From positions 547,501-611,500 of the forward strand of contig CAJNDS010000957.1 in assembly GCA_905221605.1 (NCBI GenBank): a DNA stretch of 64,000 nucleotides, read 5' to 3'. A model generated the notes under the pieces. That model was not told where the DNA came from. It searched no databases and saw only the letters and a list, made by a program, of their open reading frames with translations. The number at the start of each line of letters is the position of its first letter. The first letter of the stretch is position 1. Positions 29,871-39,440 of this stretch are shown here, piece by piece. Source of the DNA: Symbiodinium natans (lineage: Eukaryota > Sar > Dinophyceae > Suessiales > Symbiodiniaceae). Made by a program: the position numbers and the translations under genes.

Positions 29871-29885
29871 CTTGGGCTCATAACC
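29871..29885 (-). promoter_or_regulatory. Primer binding site matching initiator tRNA-Met anticodon arm
   Basis: Directly after the 5' LTR the coding strand reads GGTTATGAGCCCAAG. Its complement, CTTGGGCTCATAACC, matches the anticodon stem and loop of initiator Met tRNAs (CAU anticodon). Drosophila copia uses such an internal site, primed by a tRNA-Met fragment cut in the anticodon loop. Confidence 0.7.
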
Positions 29886-30158
29886 CCAGGAAACCAAAAG
29901 AATAACCTTAAAAGAGAACCGAACTTAGGGGAACCAGGGAGAAGGTAGGGGCCAAAAGAGGAGTACCAGCCTAAGCTCGGGAACCCCAAACCCCAAGAGA
30001 CACAACCCCAGAACCCCGAACAAGAGGCACCTAAGGGAAACCCTACTGGGGACAGGCCGAAGCCCACAACCCCGGTAACCCTGTGACCCTGTTTCATCTT
30101 GAGCCATTCGATTTGTGCGTGTCATCCTTGCTGCAGGGGCCATGCCAGCTTTCCAGGC
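29886..30158 (-). repeat. 5' LTR of the copia element
   Basis: Matches the 3' LTR over 273 bp. It should contain the element's promoter, but I see no certain TATA-like box. Confidence 0.95.
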
Positions 30159-30163
30159 TACGG
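30159..30163. other. Target site duplication (right copy)
   Basis: TACGG, matching 19598-19602 on the other side of the element. Five base pairs is the usual length for copia-class integration. Confidence 0.8.
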
Positions 30164-30748
30164 GAGGGGGGGTTCATGAGGGGTAGGTACCTAGGAAAAC
30201 CCATTGAACCTTAGGGAAGCTGAGGGCCCTGCCTTAAGAACCCTATGAACCCTGAAGTTAGGGGGTTATATACCCTATACCACGTTGTTTTAAATGGAAT
30301 GGTAGTGGTAGCAAGGACAACCTGGGTCCGGTGGAGGTAGTGGGTGGGCAGAGTTGGGGGTGGGGGGGGGGTGTCCGCCCCTTTATGGTAGGCCCCCAAG
30401 CGTAAAGAACATGAATGAATACCCCAAGGATACAAATGATTGCATTCAGTTCCCGATGAATGCCGTAAGAAAGACACAGGAGCATTGTCTTCGAGGTCTT
30501 TTGTATACATCCAAGTCCCATGATTGAAAGCGAATTGCGGGCTGTTAGTTGCTTGTATTTGTCTTTTCATTATTGTTTGTTCGTTCCCTACGACTCAACA
30601 ACACCGTGGTAGTAGCATCAATGGTTAGAATATAAGAAGCCCAGAGAATACAGACTGGCAATAAACACAGTCATCGTAAGAGATCTCAGAACTACCAAAA
30701 AGGCCCGTTTTTGGCAAGATCGTGACGGGAGTTGTGGGCTGTTTTTAG
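30164..30748. other. No gene recognised; right flank of the element
   Basis: Mixed sequence with a G run near 30360-30372. No supported reading frame. Confidence 0.5.
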
Positions 30749-30937
30749 GTGCAGCTGGCGGCGCGGCAGCCCTGGGCCTGTGGCGTGGCTTGCCGTTGGG
30801 CTGTGGCCTTCGCGAACTTGGCCCTGGCTGTGCGCGAGGCGGCCCAGGCGGCCCGCGCGGCCCTTCCCGAGCGCCGCCCGCGTCGGGAGCGCCGCGGTGC
30901 CGAGGTGCTGTCAGAGGACCAGCGGAGCCTGATTCAG
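30749..30937 (+). CDS. Candidate internal exon, Ala/Arg-rich
   Basis: 63 codons in phase, between a good acceptor (TTTTTAG at 30742-30748) and a GC-type donor (CAG|GCGCGG at 30937/30938). The translation is strongly protein-like: RWAVAFANLALAVREAAQAA, then a basic block and GAEVLSEDQRSLIQ. GC content is much higher than in the surroundings. Family and partner exons not identified. Confidence 0.5.
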
Positions 30938-31677
30938 GCGCGGGGTCTTAACGCTCACATTCACATGAATGGACACGCTAGATCCTGCTATGTTGCAGAT
31001 CAAGACAGTGCAGGCTGATGCCCACGACAGCATCAGCAAGAGCGTAAAGGGATGCGTAACGGCAGGTTTAGGGGTGTATAGGCTGCATAGGTTCGACAGA
31101 GAGCATCCGGAGGAAGAATCAAGGGGCTCCGCTGTGGAAGAGCTTTGCCTCATTGCATGCAGCTCCGTTGATGCTACGCGTATGACCGGTCAACTGTTTA
31201 ACACAATAGACACTGAAGCTACAACTCCCGTGCCTAGAAATCAAGAATTCATCTTGCAAGCCCAACTCGTATGAACGGCTTTGGCTCGAGTGAGTCGGAG
31301 CACAAGCGGTACATTTTCACTTCCAGTTCAGTTTCTTTGTCAGCTCGATAAGAGCACATTCTTGTGAGACCGGAGTCTCATATGTGAGAACTGGAAGAGT
31401 ATGGAACGCACATGCAGAAGCACCATCCCGGATGCATCGCCCTCGTCCCCAGGCGGCGCAGAACGAGCTTCAGCAGGTGCGCAGTCATTCCATGTCGTTG
31501 TCATCTGCATCCTCAGCACAGCACTTCACCGACTGCAAGCCCCGCTGCCCACACATGTCTTGCTTTCGCAGCAGCTGGCTAGGGGGAGGCAGAAAGTAGA
31601 CACCGCAAGCCCGCAGCTCGCAGGCCGAAGCGGCAATATGGAGCTTGGACGGACAACGCCAGGTCAGCGAGGGGCAT

Positions 31678-31718
<41 letters not shown>

Positions 31719-31810
31719 TTGAAGCGTTCGGGTTCGGCCCTTGACGCTTGGTATGGTTCACAGCCCCTACGGCCCCTAAGCTGTCCTAAGATGCCCTAAG
31801 AGCTCTTGAG
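30938..31810. other. No confident gene; poly-T tract
   Basis: A 101-codon frame at 30969-31274 has no motif. A T homopolymer of about 34 lies at 31682-31715. Confidence 0.5.
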
Positions 31811-32023
31811 GTGGCAGCCACTTGCTCCCTTTCTCGGACCTTCCCCATTTGGACCCTGTTGGCCCAACTCGGTGGACAGCTCGGCGGCCTCGGCCTACCA
31901 GTGGAACGTCTGCCCGTGGCCCCTGCTGTGGCACTGCCGTCCCCAAACCAGCCGCCCCCGCCGACGCTGGCCAAGCGACACGGAGAAAAGTATGTCTGAA
32001 AGCACCCAAATGCACCCAAATGA

Positions 32024-33114
32024 CTTCCTACGACATCCTATCACCAAAGCCCAGCCTGCGCTGACACTGAAGATCACTTAAGGCTCTGTGACCGAGTGCG
32101 GTGGCCTCCCGTGCAGAGCCTGACGCCACAGGGTGCGCGGGCAATGTATTTCTTGATGAAGAATGTCGGCGGCCTGCTTGATGAGTTTGGCGTGAAGTGG
32201 TGGATGTCCTCTGGCGTGAACTGCCTATCATTTCAGCCGGACTCTGCAGTATCGGCTGCGTGTTGACGTTTTCCTGCATGTTCGCTGTGTCTTCCAGTCT
32301 TGAGCATGGTACCTAGAAGTTCTTTGATACATTTTGCAAGCTAAGCAGCTAAGGGGCTTCTGGGTACAATGAGAAATGCCGGGATGCTGCCACAGGACTC
32401 TGCAATTTTGCATGACTCTCTGTTCGCCATATTGCAAAGGCGATGTGCCTCATGTAGACGTGCCTGGAACGCGGTGTTCAGGATTGCGATGTGGACGTCG
32501 CGCTTTGGCGTCCTGATGCTCACCGGATGGTGCAGCCGGCTTTTCGCACTGCGCTGATGGCTGCGGGCATCGCGATGTACCACATGCCCATCTACCTCCA
32601 ATACCGCTTCTGCCTCCTGCAGGTCCCGGCTGCGGCGGACCCCAGGTCTGTGGATCATGGCCTGGCCTGCCATCTCCCTTACATCGATGCCCACCTCACG
32701 GATCGGATATGGGTGGACAGTCTGGACAGTCATGGGATGGATGGATCTGGGTGGCACTGGCACTACATCCACCGGACGGAGCTGCGCTACGCACAGAGCT
32801 TCCCGCTCCGAGGGATCGAAGAGGACGGCCGGGACCAGCGCCAGAAGAAGATCTTTGGAGATCCTGAGCTCTGGGTCTGGATACCGAGGCAGGACGAGGC
32901 GGAGCGGTACCTGAGCGTCTTGTACGGAAAGGACTGGAGGACCAGCCTCCGGAGCCGCCACGGGGCCCTCGTCCACAACGCCTCCGATGGTGACGCCTTC
33001 CGTGGCCTCGTGGTCCGCCCTACGGGCCCCTTGAGGGATGTCCTCCTGGAGTGGCTTGCGCCGCGTTTTTGTTGCTTCTTCATTTCTCCAGTCTTTGCAG
33101 GGTGTTTGTGTTGA
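32024..33114 (+). CDS. LicD/fukutin-like nucleotidyltransferase, split gene
   Basis: Three exons can be joined in phase. Exon a (to 32215) reads LLDEFGVKWWMSSG. Exon b (32354-32395) reads GLLGTMRNAGMLPQ. Exon c (32482-33114) begins DCDVDVALWRPDAH. Joined, they give the LicD family hallmark: the W-x-SG-x-LLG-x-x-R loop followed by the D-x-D-x-D metal-binding motif. The family's C-terminal YG.DW pattern follows (SVLYGKDWRTSL). LicD/fukutin proteins transfer phosphocholine or sugar-phosphate groups, usually in the secretory pathway. Intron 1 (32216-32353) is GT-AG; intron 2 (32396-32481) is GA-AG with CAGGA at both borders. A possible earlier exon is 31811-31992 (LGGQLGGLGLPVERL) in the same frame. 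The exon a start and the natural C-terminus are uncertain. Confidence 0.75.
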
Positions 33115-33411
33115 GAAAGCTGGAGAAAGCTGTAGGGAGAGGGATATGACTTAACGAATATACCTCGCAGCAACAGTTACAGTATGCCAGCGAAGACCCC
33201 AAATAGTGAGAGACCACACGGATCACTTGCACCTCCAAAATGTTCGAGCAATAGAAAGACTCGTCCCAGCCCTCCCCTTCCCGTCGCCGTTTTTGCGTTT
33301 GGATTTCTGTGCTTTGAGGCAGCGCCTCATCGGCAACTTGCTGGCCGAAGCAGCCGTGGATTGCACCGCGGATTGTGATCTCCTGACCTAGCAAGAAAAA
33401 GCACCAAGCCC
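33115..33411. other. No gene recognised
   Basis: Sequence between the LicD-like gene and a long microsatellite. No supported frame. Confidence 0.45.
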
Positions 33412-33737
33412 GTGCGCGCGCGCGTGTGTGTGTCTGTGTCTGTGTCTGTCTGTCTGTCTCTCTGTGTCTGTGTCTGTGTCTGTGTCTGTGTCTGTGTCTG
33501 TGTCTGTGTCTGTCTCTCTGTCTCTCTGTCTCTCTGTCTCTCTGTCTCTCTGTCTCTCTGTCTCTCTGTCTCTCTGTCTCTCTGTCTCTCTGTCTCTCTG
33601 TCTCTCTGTCTCTCTGTCGCTCTGTCTCTCTGTCTCTCTGTCTCTCTGTCTCTCTGTCTCTCTGTCTCTCTGTCTCTCTGTCTCTCTGTCTCTCTGTCTC
33701 TCTGTCTCTCTGTCTCTCTGTCTCTCTCTCTCTCTGC

Positions 33738-33780
<43 letters not shown>
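33412..33780. repeat. Long TCTCTCTG octamer microsatellite
   Basis: Starts with CG and GTCTGT words, then about 28 tandem copies of GTCTCTCT, ending in (CT)n. It generates open frames on both strands (Leu-Ser-Cys and Arg-Glu-Thr repeats), which are not genes. Confidence 0.97.
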
Positions 33781-33783
<3 letters not shown>

Positions 33784-33957
33784 TGAGCAGTCGCTGAACA
33801 CCCGGTTCGAAGTTCCACCAGCCCACATCAGCAGGGCAGCATTCGCGTGCAATCCTCGCTGCCACACAAAGCTTCGTTTCTTCAGAGTGGCAAACATCTT
33901 CCTGTAAATTTAGGGACTGTAGCTCCTTCCTCTTCCTCCTTCCTCACTAACTCTGTA

Positions 33958-34135
33958 GGGTTTAGGGCTTTGACTCCTGTTGGGTTTCGGGCTTGCCGCT
34001 CCCCCCCCCCCACCACCACTCCTTTCATCTCCTTTTAGGTCTCAGGGCTTGGGGATTGGTACCCAACATCTCCTTTAAGGGTTGTGGGCTGGTTGCCCAC
34101 CCACCCCCCTACTTACTCCATTAGTTTAGGGTTTA
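33958..34135 (+). repeat. Degenerate telomere-type heptamers
   Basis: GGGTTTAGGGC, GGGTTTCGGGC, AGGTCTCAGGGC and GTTTAGGGTTTAGG occur within 180 bp, spaced by unrelated sequence with C and G runs. An eroded interstitial telomere-like tract. Confidence 0.65.
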
Positions 34136-34796
34136 GGTTTGCATACCTTCCTCCGGGAATGGCCGCCTGTCGTGCGAGTTGTTTTTTTCTGCAGGTCCGA
34201 AGGGGGGGGGGGGCGCTTGTACTTTACGTAGCTAGCTCCGGGGAACGGCCGCCGGTTTTGTGGTTCGGCATATCTGTCTTCGCAGAGCGCGGCCGCAGTG
34301 CGCTAAGTCAGATCCACGCGCTGCACGATGCGTACTGCGGCACCCGAATTGTTGGCTCGCTGGCCCCGAATTGCCCTATGCGGTCCGCGGCCGCGGCACG
34401 GGTTCCTCGGAATTTTGTCTTTCCCCGAATTCTGAGGCCTGAATTTGCACCCCTCGGTTCCCAAATTTGGCTCCCGAATTGGACGTCACCCGCAGCTTCT
34501 GGCACGTGGTGGGTGAGGTTTGCTTGTTGCATGTAATCGACGTGTGAGCTCTCTTGAGTCGCAGTGCCCTTGGCTTGTCATTTAATTTGCAGACATGCCC
34601 GATCATGCCCGTAAGCTCGTCTTTATGTGGGGCGCGAAGTTGCTGGAGGTTCATGGCTGCTTCAAGTTAGGGGCCAATAGATCCCCGAACAACAAATGCA
34701 AACGAGGTTCCTTTACAGGACTTTGGCTCCGGCTCCCAAACATGTCGACTGTCACCTGATCCCAAACATATCAGCTGCGAGGCAGCGTTCATGCAG
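34136..34796. other. No gene recognised
   Basis: Contains a G run at 34203-34213. There is a forward frame 34084-34536, and frames on the opposite strand, but no motif. Confidence 0.4.
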
Positions 34797-34940
34797 TTCA
34801 TGCACCATCCAGGCTACATGGCCTCCAACTCAGTTTTGCCAGAGCTGCTGGATTCCGTGACTATTTGTCACGAGTTTGCTCACGCAGGCCATGGTGCAGC
34901 AACAGATGGGGATGATGCCGCCGCTTGGCGAGGGCTAGTT
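34797..34940 (+). CDS. Candidate exon with HEXXH metalloprotease-like motif
   Basis: After an acceptor-like GCAG at 34793-34796 the frame reads MASNSVLPELLDSVTICHEF then AHAGHG. HEFAH fits the HEXXH zinc-binding motif, and the following GHG resembles the third-ligand region of SprT-like or related families. A stretch DGDDAAAWRGLV follows. The exon may continue to about 35000 or end near the GC at 34939. Upstream and downstream exons were not found, so the family is unproven. The open frame runs 34791-35141. Confidence 0.35.
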
Positions 34941-35922
34941 TGGTCGACGGTCGCAGCTTTCGAATTGGTTCAGACATGTTCAGACAATCCCACGTCGCAT
35001 CTTTGCTGGATGTTGTGCTCTCTCAAGGCCCCACATGATGCACATGGGCATGCGGGGCATCCGGCCGCACGCGCCGTGCCTTGGCCTGTCGGCTTTATAT
35101 TTGACAAGAGCACGGGGTATAGTAGACAAACGTTGGGATAGTTGGACCAAAGCGAGATTGTCGGAGAATGTAGGGGTTGCGGATGGCCACTTTCCATCCC
35201 TTCTCTGGGAAGCAAAGAGAGCACAGCCACAAAAGGCACTTCTCAATGCCCGCCTCTCTCTCTCTCTCGCTCGCTCGCTCTCAGTGTGAGGTGGGGCCCG
35301 TCTCGGCCAGGCGCGGAGGGAGTCGGGAACATCCTCGGAAGTGGCGAGAGAGTTGAAGTGTGTTTGTATTTTGTTGCTCTGCGCAAGGCCGGTCCTCGAG
35401 CAGTGAGAGCGGCTTTGTTGTTTAGAAAAGTTGTTGAGTCATTGAAATTCATCATTTTCACGTGCGACTTTGAAACATTTAGGGCTTCCCTTCATTTTAG
35501 GATTCCTCCAGCCGCAGCCGAGGCTACTCAAGCAGCTCCAAAGAAGGCCGCGAGAGCAAACAAAGTGGAAAAAGCTCGGACATTCCGATGCTTCGCTTGG
35601 CAGGCGCGCAGCCGTCGGCGAGCAAGCAGGTGGCCGCAGAGGTGGAGGATACGCCAAGATGCCACGTTCATGCGCGCTCTCAAGGATGGTCAGTTTTGTT
35701 TTTTCACCGTACTTCTTCGACGTGGCAAGAGGAGTTTCTCCAGGCGGCCACAGACCTCGAAGTGGAGGCCAAGAGTCATCTCGTGCCCGAAGCAGAGCTC
35801 TCGATAGCTCGTGCATCTCTGGACGTTTGCATCGGTGGTTGACTGTGGTTGACTTGGCTCGAGAGTGCGATGACCCTTACTCACAGAGCTAGCACCGAAG
35901 TTTTTGACGTGCAGTGCATACC
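34941..35922. other. Possible exons, unresolved
   Basis: A (CT)n/(CTCG)n run lies at 35253-35282. After an acceptor-like TTTTAG at 35494-35499 two forward frames are open: one reads PPAAAEATQAAPKKAARANK, the other has an RS-like start. Near 35725 a frame reads FLQAATDLEVEAKSHLVPEA. At least one exon is likely here, but I cannot choose the frame. Confidence 0.3.
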
Positions 35923-38127
35923 ATGTTCAGCCCCTTTGCCATTGCTTCCTCTCCACAGCCACAAGAAGGCGCCCACGAGCTCACCGACGCTCACCGTGAC
36001 CCACGGCCCCCTACACCACACACTGCTGTCATGGGCCGCAAACGCCATGCAGTGGGCGCACCTGGCGAAGAAACGGCCACGCACTGAGGTGCTTCATCGA
36101 AACCTGCTTGCTCTCTTGGAGCTGACGCTTTCTTGGAGCTCACAAATGTCGCCTTGCAACAATTTTTCAATGCATCGCGCTTATTCACGCTTCAGAGATT
36201 CCTTTGTGCCGTTGAGGTATACCTCGAAGAGGCAGGAGATCCGTTGCTACTGGCGCTTTTCCAGGGCGACGGAGATGGGGCAAGACAACTGCAAGGGCCT
36301 CGGGTCCAGAGTAGCCTGCAAAGCTGGGAGAAGCATGCTGCTGCGGCACAGCAACCTGTCAGCCACACAGCAAGCAGGCATGCATGGGGTTCAGGGAATG
36401 TATACGGCGAAAAAGAGCTTTCTGCAAAAGCAATTCAACGACAACGAGAGTTTGGGAATTGAAGAGAGGCTGCAATTGACAGAGCCTTTTTTGATCCACA
36501 TTTCTGAATGCACGAAAACCACATCCCCATGGGCCTGATGCCTCCTTTGGACCACCAAAACACGGTGAGCACGCGAATCTGCCAATGCTGTTGTCCTTGG
36601 AGTGCCCACCACCAGGGAAGCCTTCAGCCACGCCGAGCACCAGCGGGAAGAGTCCCACCAAGTATGCTATGAAGTGCTCATTTTCAGAGAAGCACCGACG
36701 GTCCTGCCGAGCACCCTTGGAATGCCTACCCAGACATTCCTGCAAGAGTCCTGCCGAGTATGCTTGGAGTGACCATCCCCAGACAGGCCCCGCGACAAAA
36801 GCCTGCGTTCGAAGTATTCGTAATTCTATGTCCGACAACGGCAGGATGGCTGTCACATCGGGAGTAGCTGTAGCAATGGTCTTCTAAGTGATGCGTGGTT
36901 CGGTCCGAGGAGAAAGGGTATCTGTGTGCAAAGCTTCTGGTTTGGAGGGGATGCTCTACTCCTGTCCCAGGCCACCCCAAGAACTCACTGAAAAACCACA
37001 ACCCTTCAGCTACGGACAGGTTGCCATGACATGCCATGTGCACTTAGTCTATACAAGTTATTCTACTTGTCGGCTTGAGGATAGAAGCTGGCGCCAATGT
37101 GGAGGCTTTTCCGTTCGTGTCCTTGTGCTCAGAATGCGCCCGGAAACCCTTGACTCGTTCCTTGGTTTGCGGATGTTGGATGCTCGTGGCAGGCTGCAGA
37201 CCACTTGGGCTGGCGGCCATTGCACCGCGCATGCTTCGCGGGGCTGGCGGACGTGGTAGGAAACGTTGAGGGGCAGATCCTTAATAGGCGAGCGAACGGA
37301 TTGGTCTTGATTGGGAGGAGTGCTCCTTCAGCAGCGTGCGGAGCCATCCCCAGCGCCGCGGCATGCAGAGAAACTCATGCCACCCCAGTTTCTTAGCCGC
37401 TCAGCATGTTAAGCAGACCAGCCTGTCATCACGTATTTGCTGTCCCAGGCTGACAACGATGGGCTGCAGCCTCTACACGTGGCGGCTGCCGGTGGGCAGC
37501 ATCGCTCGCAAAAGGGAAAGGGATGGAAACGGTGCAGGTCGACCTGTTCCCGATCGCCCAAGGCATGTGGAATGCTGCCGGCACCTGCTGGACGCACGGG
37601 CTGATCCGCGGGTCCCGGATGGGCCGGAAGCTGAGAAGGAGAAGCAAGTGCTCGGGCAGTCCTCGAAAGGGGCACTATTGCGTAATTCCCTGCTTGATTG
37701 AGCCGAGCCACGGCTTTGCTGGGAGGTATGGTGGCATGAGTGCGCAGATGCATGCTCTCACAAAGGCCTACCTGGGCCTACCTGCTCTCTCTTCATTTCC
37801 ATTCTCTGTTGTGTGCTTCATGGCCCCAGGAAGGTGAGACTGGTGCTGCTCTGCGTGCACTCCTGGGAGAGCCCGGATTCCCGGGTTTAGGGCCCCGACA
37901 GTGCCACCCCCCTCCCTCCCTTCTCCCCCAACTTTTTCGCCCCCGGATGGAGGCCCAGCCTGAGCTTGTTTGCCGCCTGGGACAATCCTCTGTCCATGGC
38001 CAGGCAGGTTGGCCCTTTCTTGCCTTCAATATTCATGCTCATCAATTCTGTTCTGTTCTAGATGTTTGGCAATACGCCCTGGCAAGGCACCTGGCTGACA
38101 CACCTGAGGAGCTGATCATTCAGTTCA
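35923..38127 (+). CDS. Ankyrin-repeat protein, split gene (5' part)
   Basis: Ankyrin repeats appear when short exons are joined in phase: 37080-37104 (IEAGANVE), 37193-37255 (AADHLGWRPLHRACFAGLAD), about 37417-37495 (PVITYLLSQADNDGLQPLHV), 37563-37647 (HVECCRHLLDARADPRVP), 37830-37884 (EGETGAALRALLGEP) and 38062-38127 (VWQYALARHLADTPEELIIQ). The PLH, LL and GAD signatures are clear. Introns between these exons include GC-AG (37105-37192; 37496-37562) and a probable GA-AG (from about 37260). A plausible start is the ATG at 35923 (MFSPFAIASSPQPQEGAHEL), and an earlier exon at about 36117-36400 reads LQQFFNASRLFTLQRFLCAV. Ankyrin proteins bind other proteins; nothing shows the partner. The gene probably continues past 38127, because that exon ends in phase 1 at a GTATGT donor. 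Confidence 0.65.
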
Positions 38128-38475
38128 GTATGTCTTAAGACCCTCGAAGATCACCAACAACATCGTCTCTGCCTAGTGAACTTCTACTCAGGCTGCAGAG
38201 TGTCTTTTCCAGTGCGGTTCATCCTGGGGCTGTTTCTCGCTGATCCCTCGTCTGCTTGTTAACGCCCAAGCGGCCGCCACAAACCGAGTCCGAGCTTGGG
38301 GGAGTCGGTCAGGGTGTGGAGTTGCCGTGGAATCCTGCTGAGGGTCCAGTCTGGGAGCATTTCTCGGGTCTGAGTCTCAGCCCTCTGAGGGAGTGGGGCA
38401 ACGGATCCGGAAGTGCAAAACTGCGACAAGACCCTAACGCGGCAGGTGGCCTGAGAATAGCGGCTGTCTTCGCGT

Positions 38476-38630
38476 CCCAGAAAAGGAACAGCCGATTGTC
38501 ACTGGACGAAGCTGTCCGTTCAACTTGTACAAGCCCAGAAGCGATGAGACTCGTGAAAAAAACCATGTGGGCACCATCATCATCACCATCACCTTCACCA
38601 TCATCATCATCATCATCATCATCGTCATCG

Positions 38631-38679
<49 letters not shown>

Positions 38680-38728
38680 CACCCCTCTGTCTTCCAGGAG
38701 CTAAGCCTTTTTCCACCCCGCGCTAAAA

Positions 38729-38773
<45 letters not shown>

Positions 38774-39440
38774 GTGTTCTTCCAGCACCGTCCCCCTTCT
38801 CTCTGAGAACCCAAATGCTGCCAACGAGTTCTCCTACAGAGTGGGTCATCGGTCTGAGAAACCAAATGCTGCCAACGAGTTCTCTCCTGCAGAGTGGGTC
38901 ATCGGCACCGAAAGGTGCCTTAGCGCAGGTACTTTTGCTCCCGCACCAACGGCAGTGCAGTGCAATCCATCAAGTTTTCGCACATGCCGGTGATGCAAGT
39001 GCATCCCTTTCTTCTGATTCTTGCGTTCTGCTGCTCTGCTGCTCTGCCTGTTATATGTCAATTTTCGTAAAATGTGGCGTTAGGAGCGCCCCTCTCTGCC
39101 TTTTTCTCAAGACATGTCTTCCTCCTCCTGGAGCTTCCGAGCTGAGCTGCATTGAAGGACCAGGCCGAAGAGGTCCAGGCGTGGCTGAACAGGCGAAGAA
39201 GGGCTCAAGTGAATCTGATGTCTCTCCTGATTTTTGCAGATATCAGGCAGTTTTTTTGGAGAACATAACATATGCTGTCCCTTTATAGTTTTTGAGGCCG
39301 CGGCTGCAATTCCGAATCCCACCAGATCGAATGGAACCGACGAGGCACGAGAAGGAATGTTTGACCGAAGACGAAGTGGATTGAGGCGCGATCGCTCCCG
39401 GAAGAGAGCCCTACGGGAAGCATTGTCACAGTATGCATTT
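38476..39440 (+). CDS. Candidate downstream exons, possibly same gene
   Basis: Three protein-like stretches with plausible borders: about 38482-38575 (SRLSLDEAVRSTCTSPEAMR), about 39150-39208 (ALKDQAEEVQAWLNRRRRAQ, ending at a GTGAAT donor), and after a TTTATAG acceptor about 39289-39380 (LQFRIPPDRMEPTRHEKECL). The second is an amphipathic helix. Repeats lie between them (38577-38685, 38729-38768). They follow the ankyrin exons on the same strand and may belong to that gene, but I could not verify the joins. Confidence 0.35.
38577..38685. repeat. (ATC)n trinucleotide repeat
   Basis: About 35 triplets with a few CACCTT and CGT variants, read as poly-Ser, poly-Asp or poly-Met in different frames. 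A (CT)n run follows at 38729-38768. Confidence 0.95.
38803..38907. repeat. Tandem 52-bp duplication
   Basis: Two successive copies of the stretch containing CCAAATGCTGCCAACGAGTT and GAGTGGGTCATCGG. Confidence 0.85.

Larger units (their letters stand above)
19603..30158 (-). mobile_element. Complete Ty1/copia-class LTR retrotransposon (about 10.56 kb)
   Basis: The element is bounded by 273-bp direct repeats (19603-19875 and 29886-30158) in which I see no difference, and by a 5-bp target duplication TACGG (19598-19602 and 30159-30163). On the minus strand the order is 5' LTR, primer site, ORF1 (28746-29822), ORF2 polyprotein (20029-28752), purine tract, 3' LTR. Integrase precedes reverse transcriptase, the Pseudoviridae (copia) order. 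Both ORFs are intact, and matching LTRs imply a recent insertion or recent LTR homogenisation. The LTR ends are not the usual TG...CA: they read GCCTGG...CCTGG on the coding strand. At 10.5 kb it is about twice the size of typical copia elements, owing to extra domains described under ORF2. Confidence 0.96.

Noticed and set aside
33080-33907. Long ORFs on both strands through the octamer repeat
   Set aside because: They are direct translations of TCTCTCTG/(CT)n microsatellite (Arg-Glu-Thr or Leu-Ser-Cys repeats).
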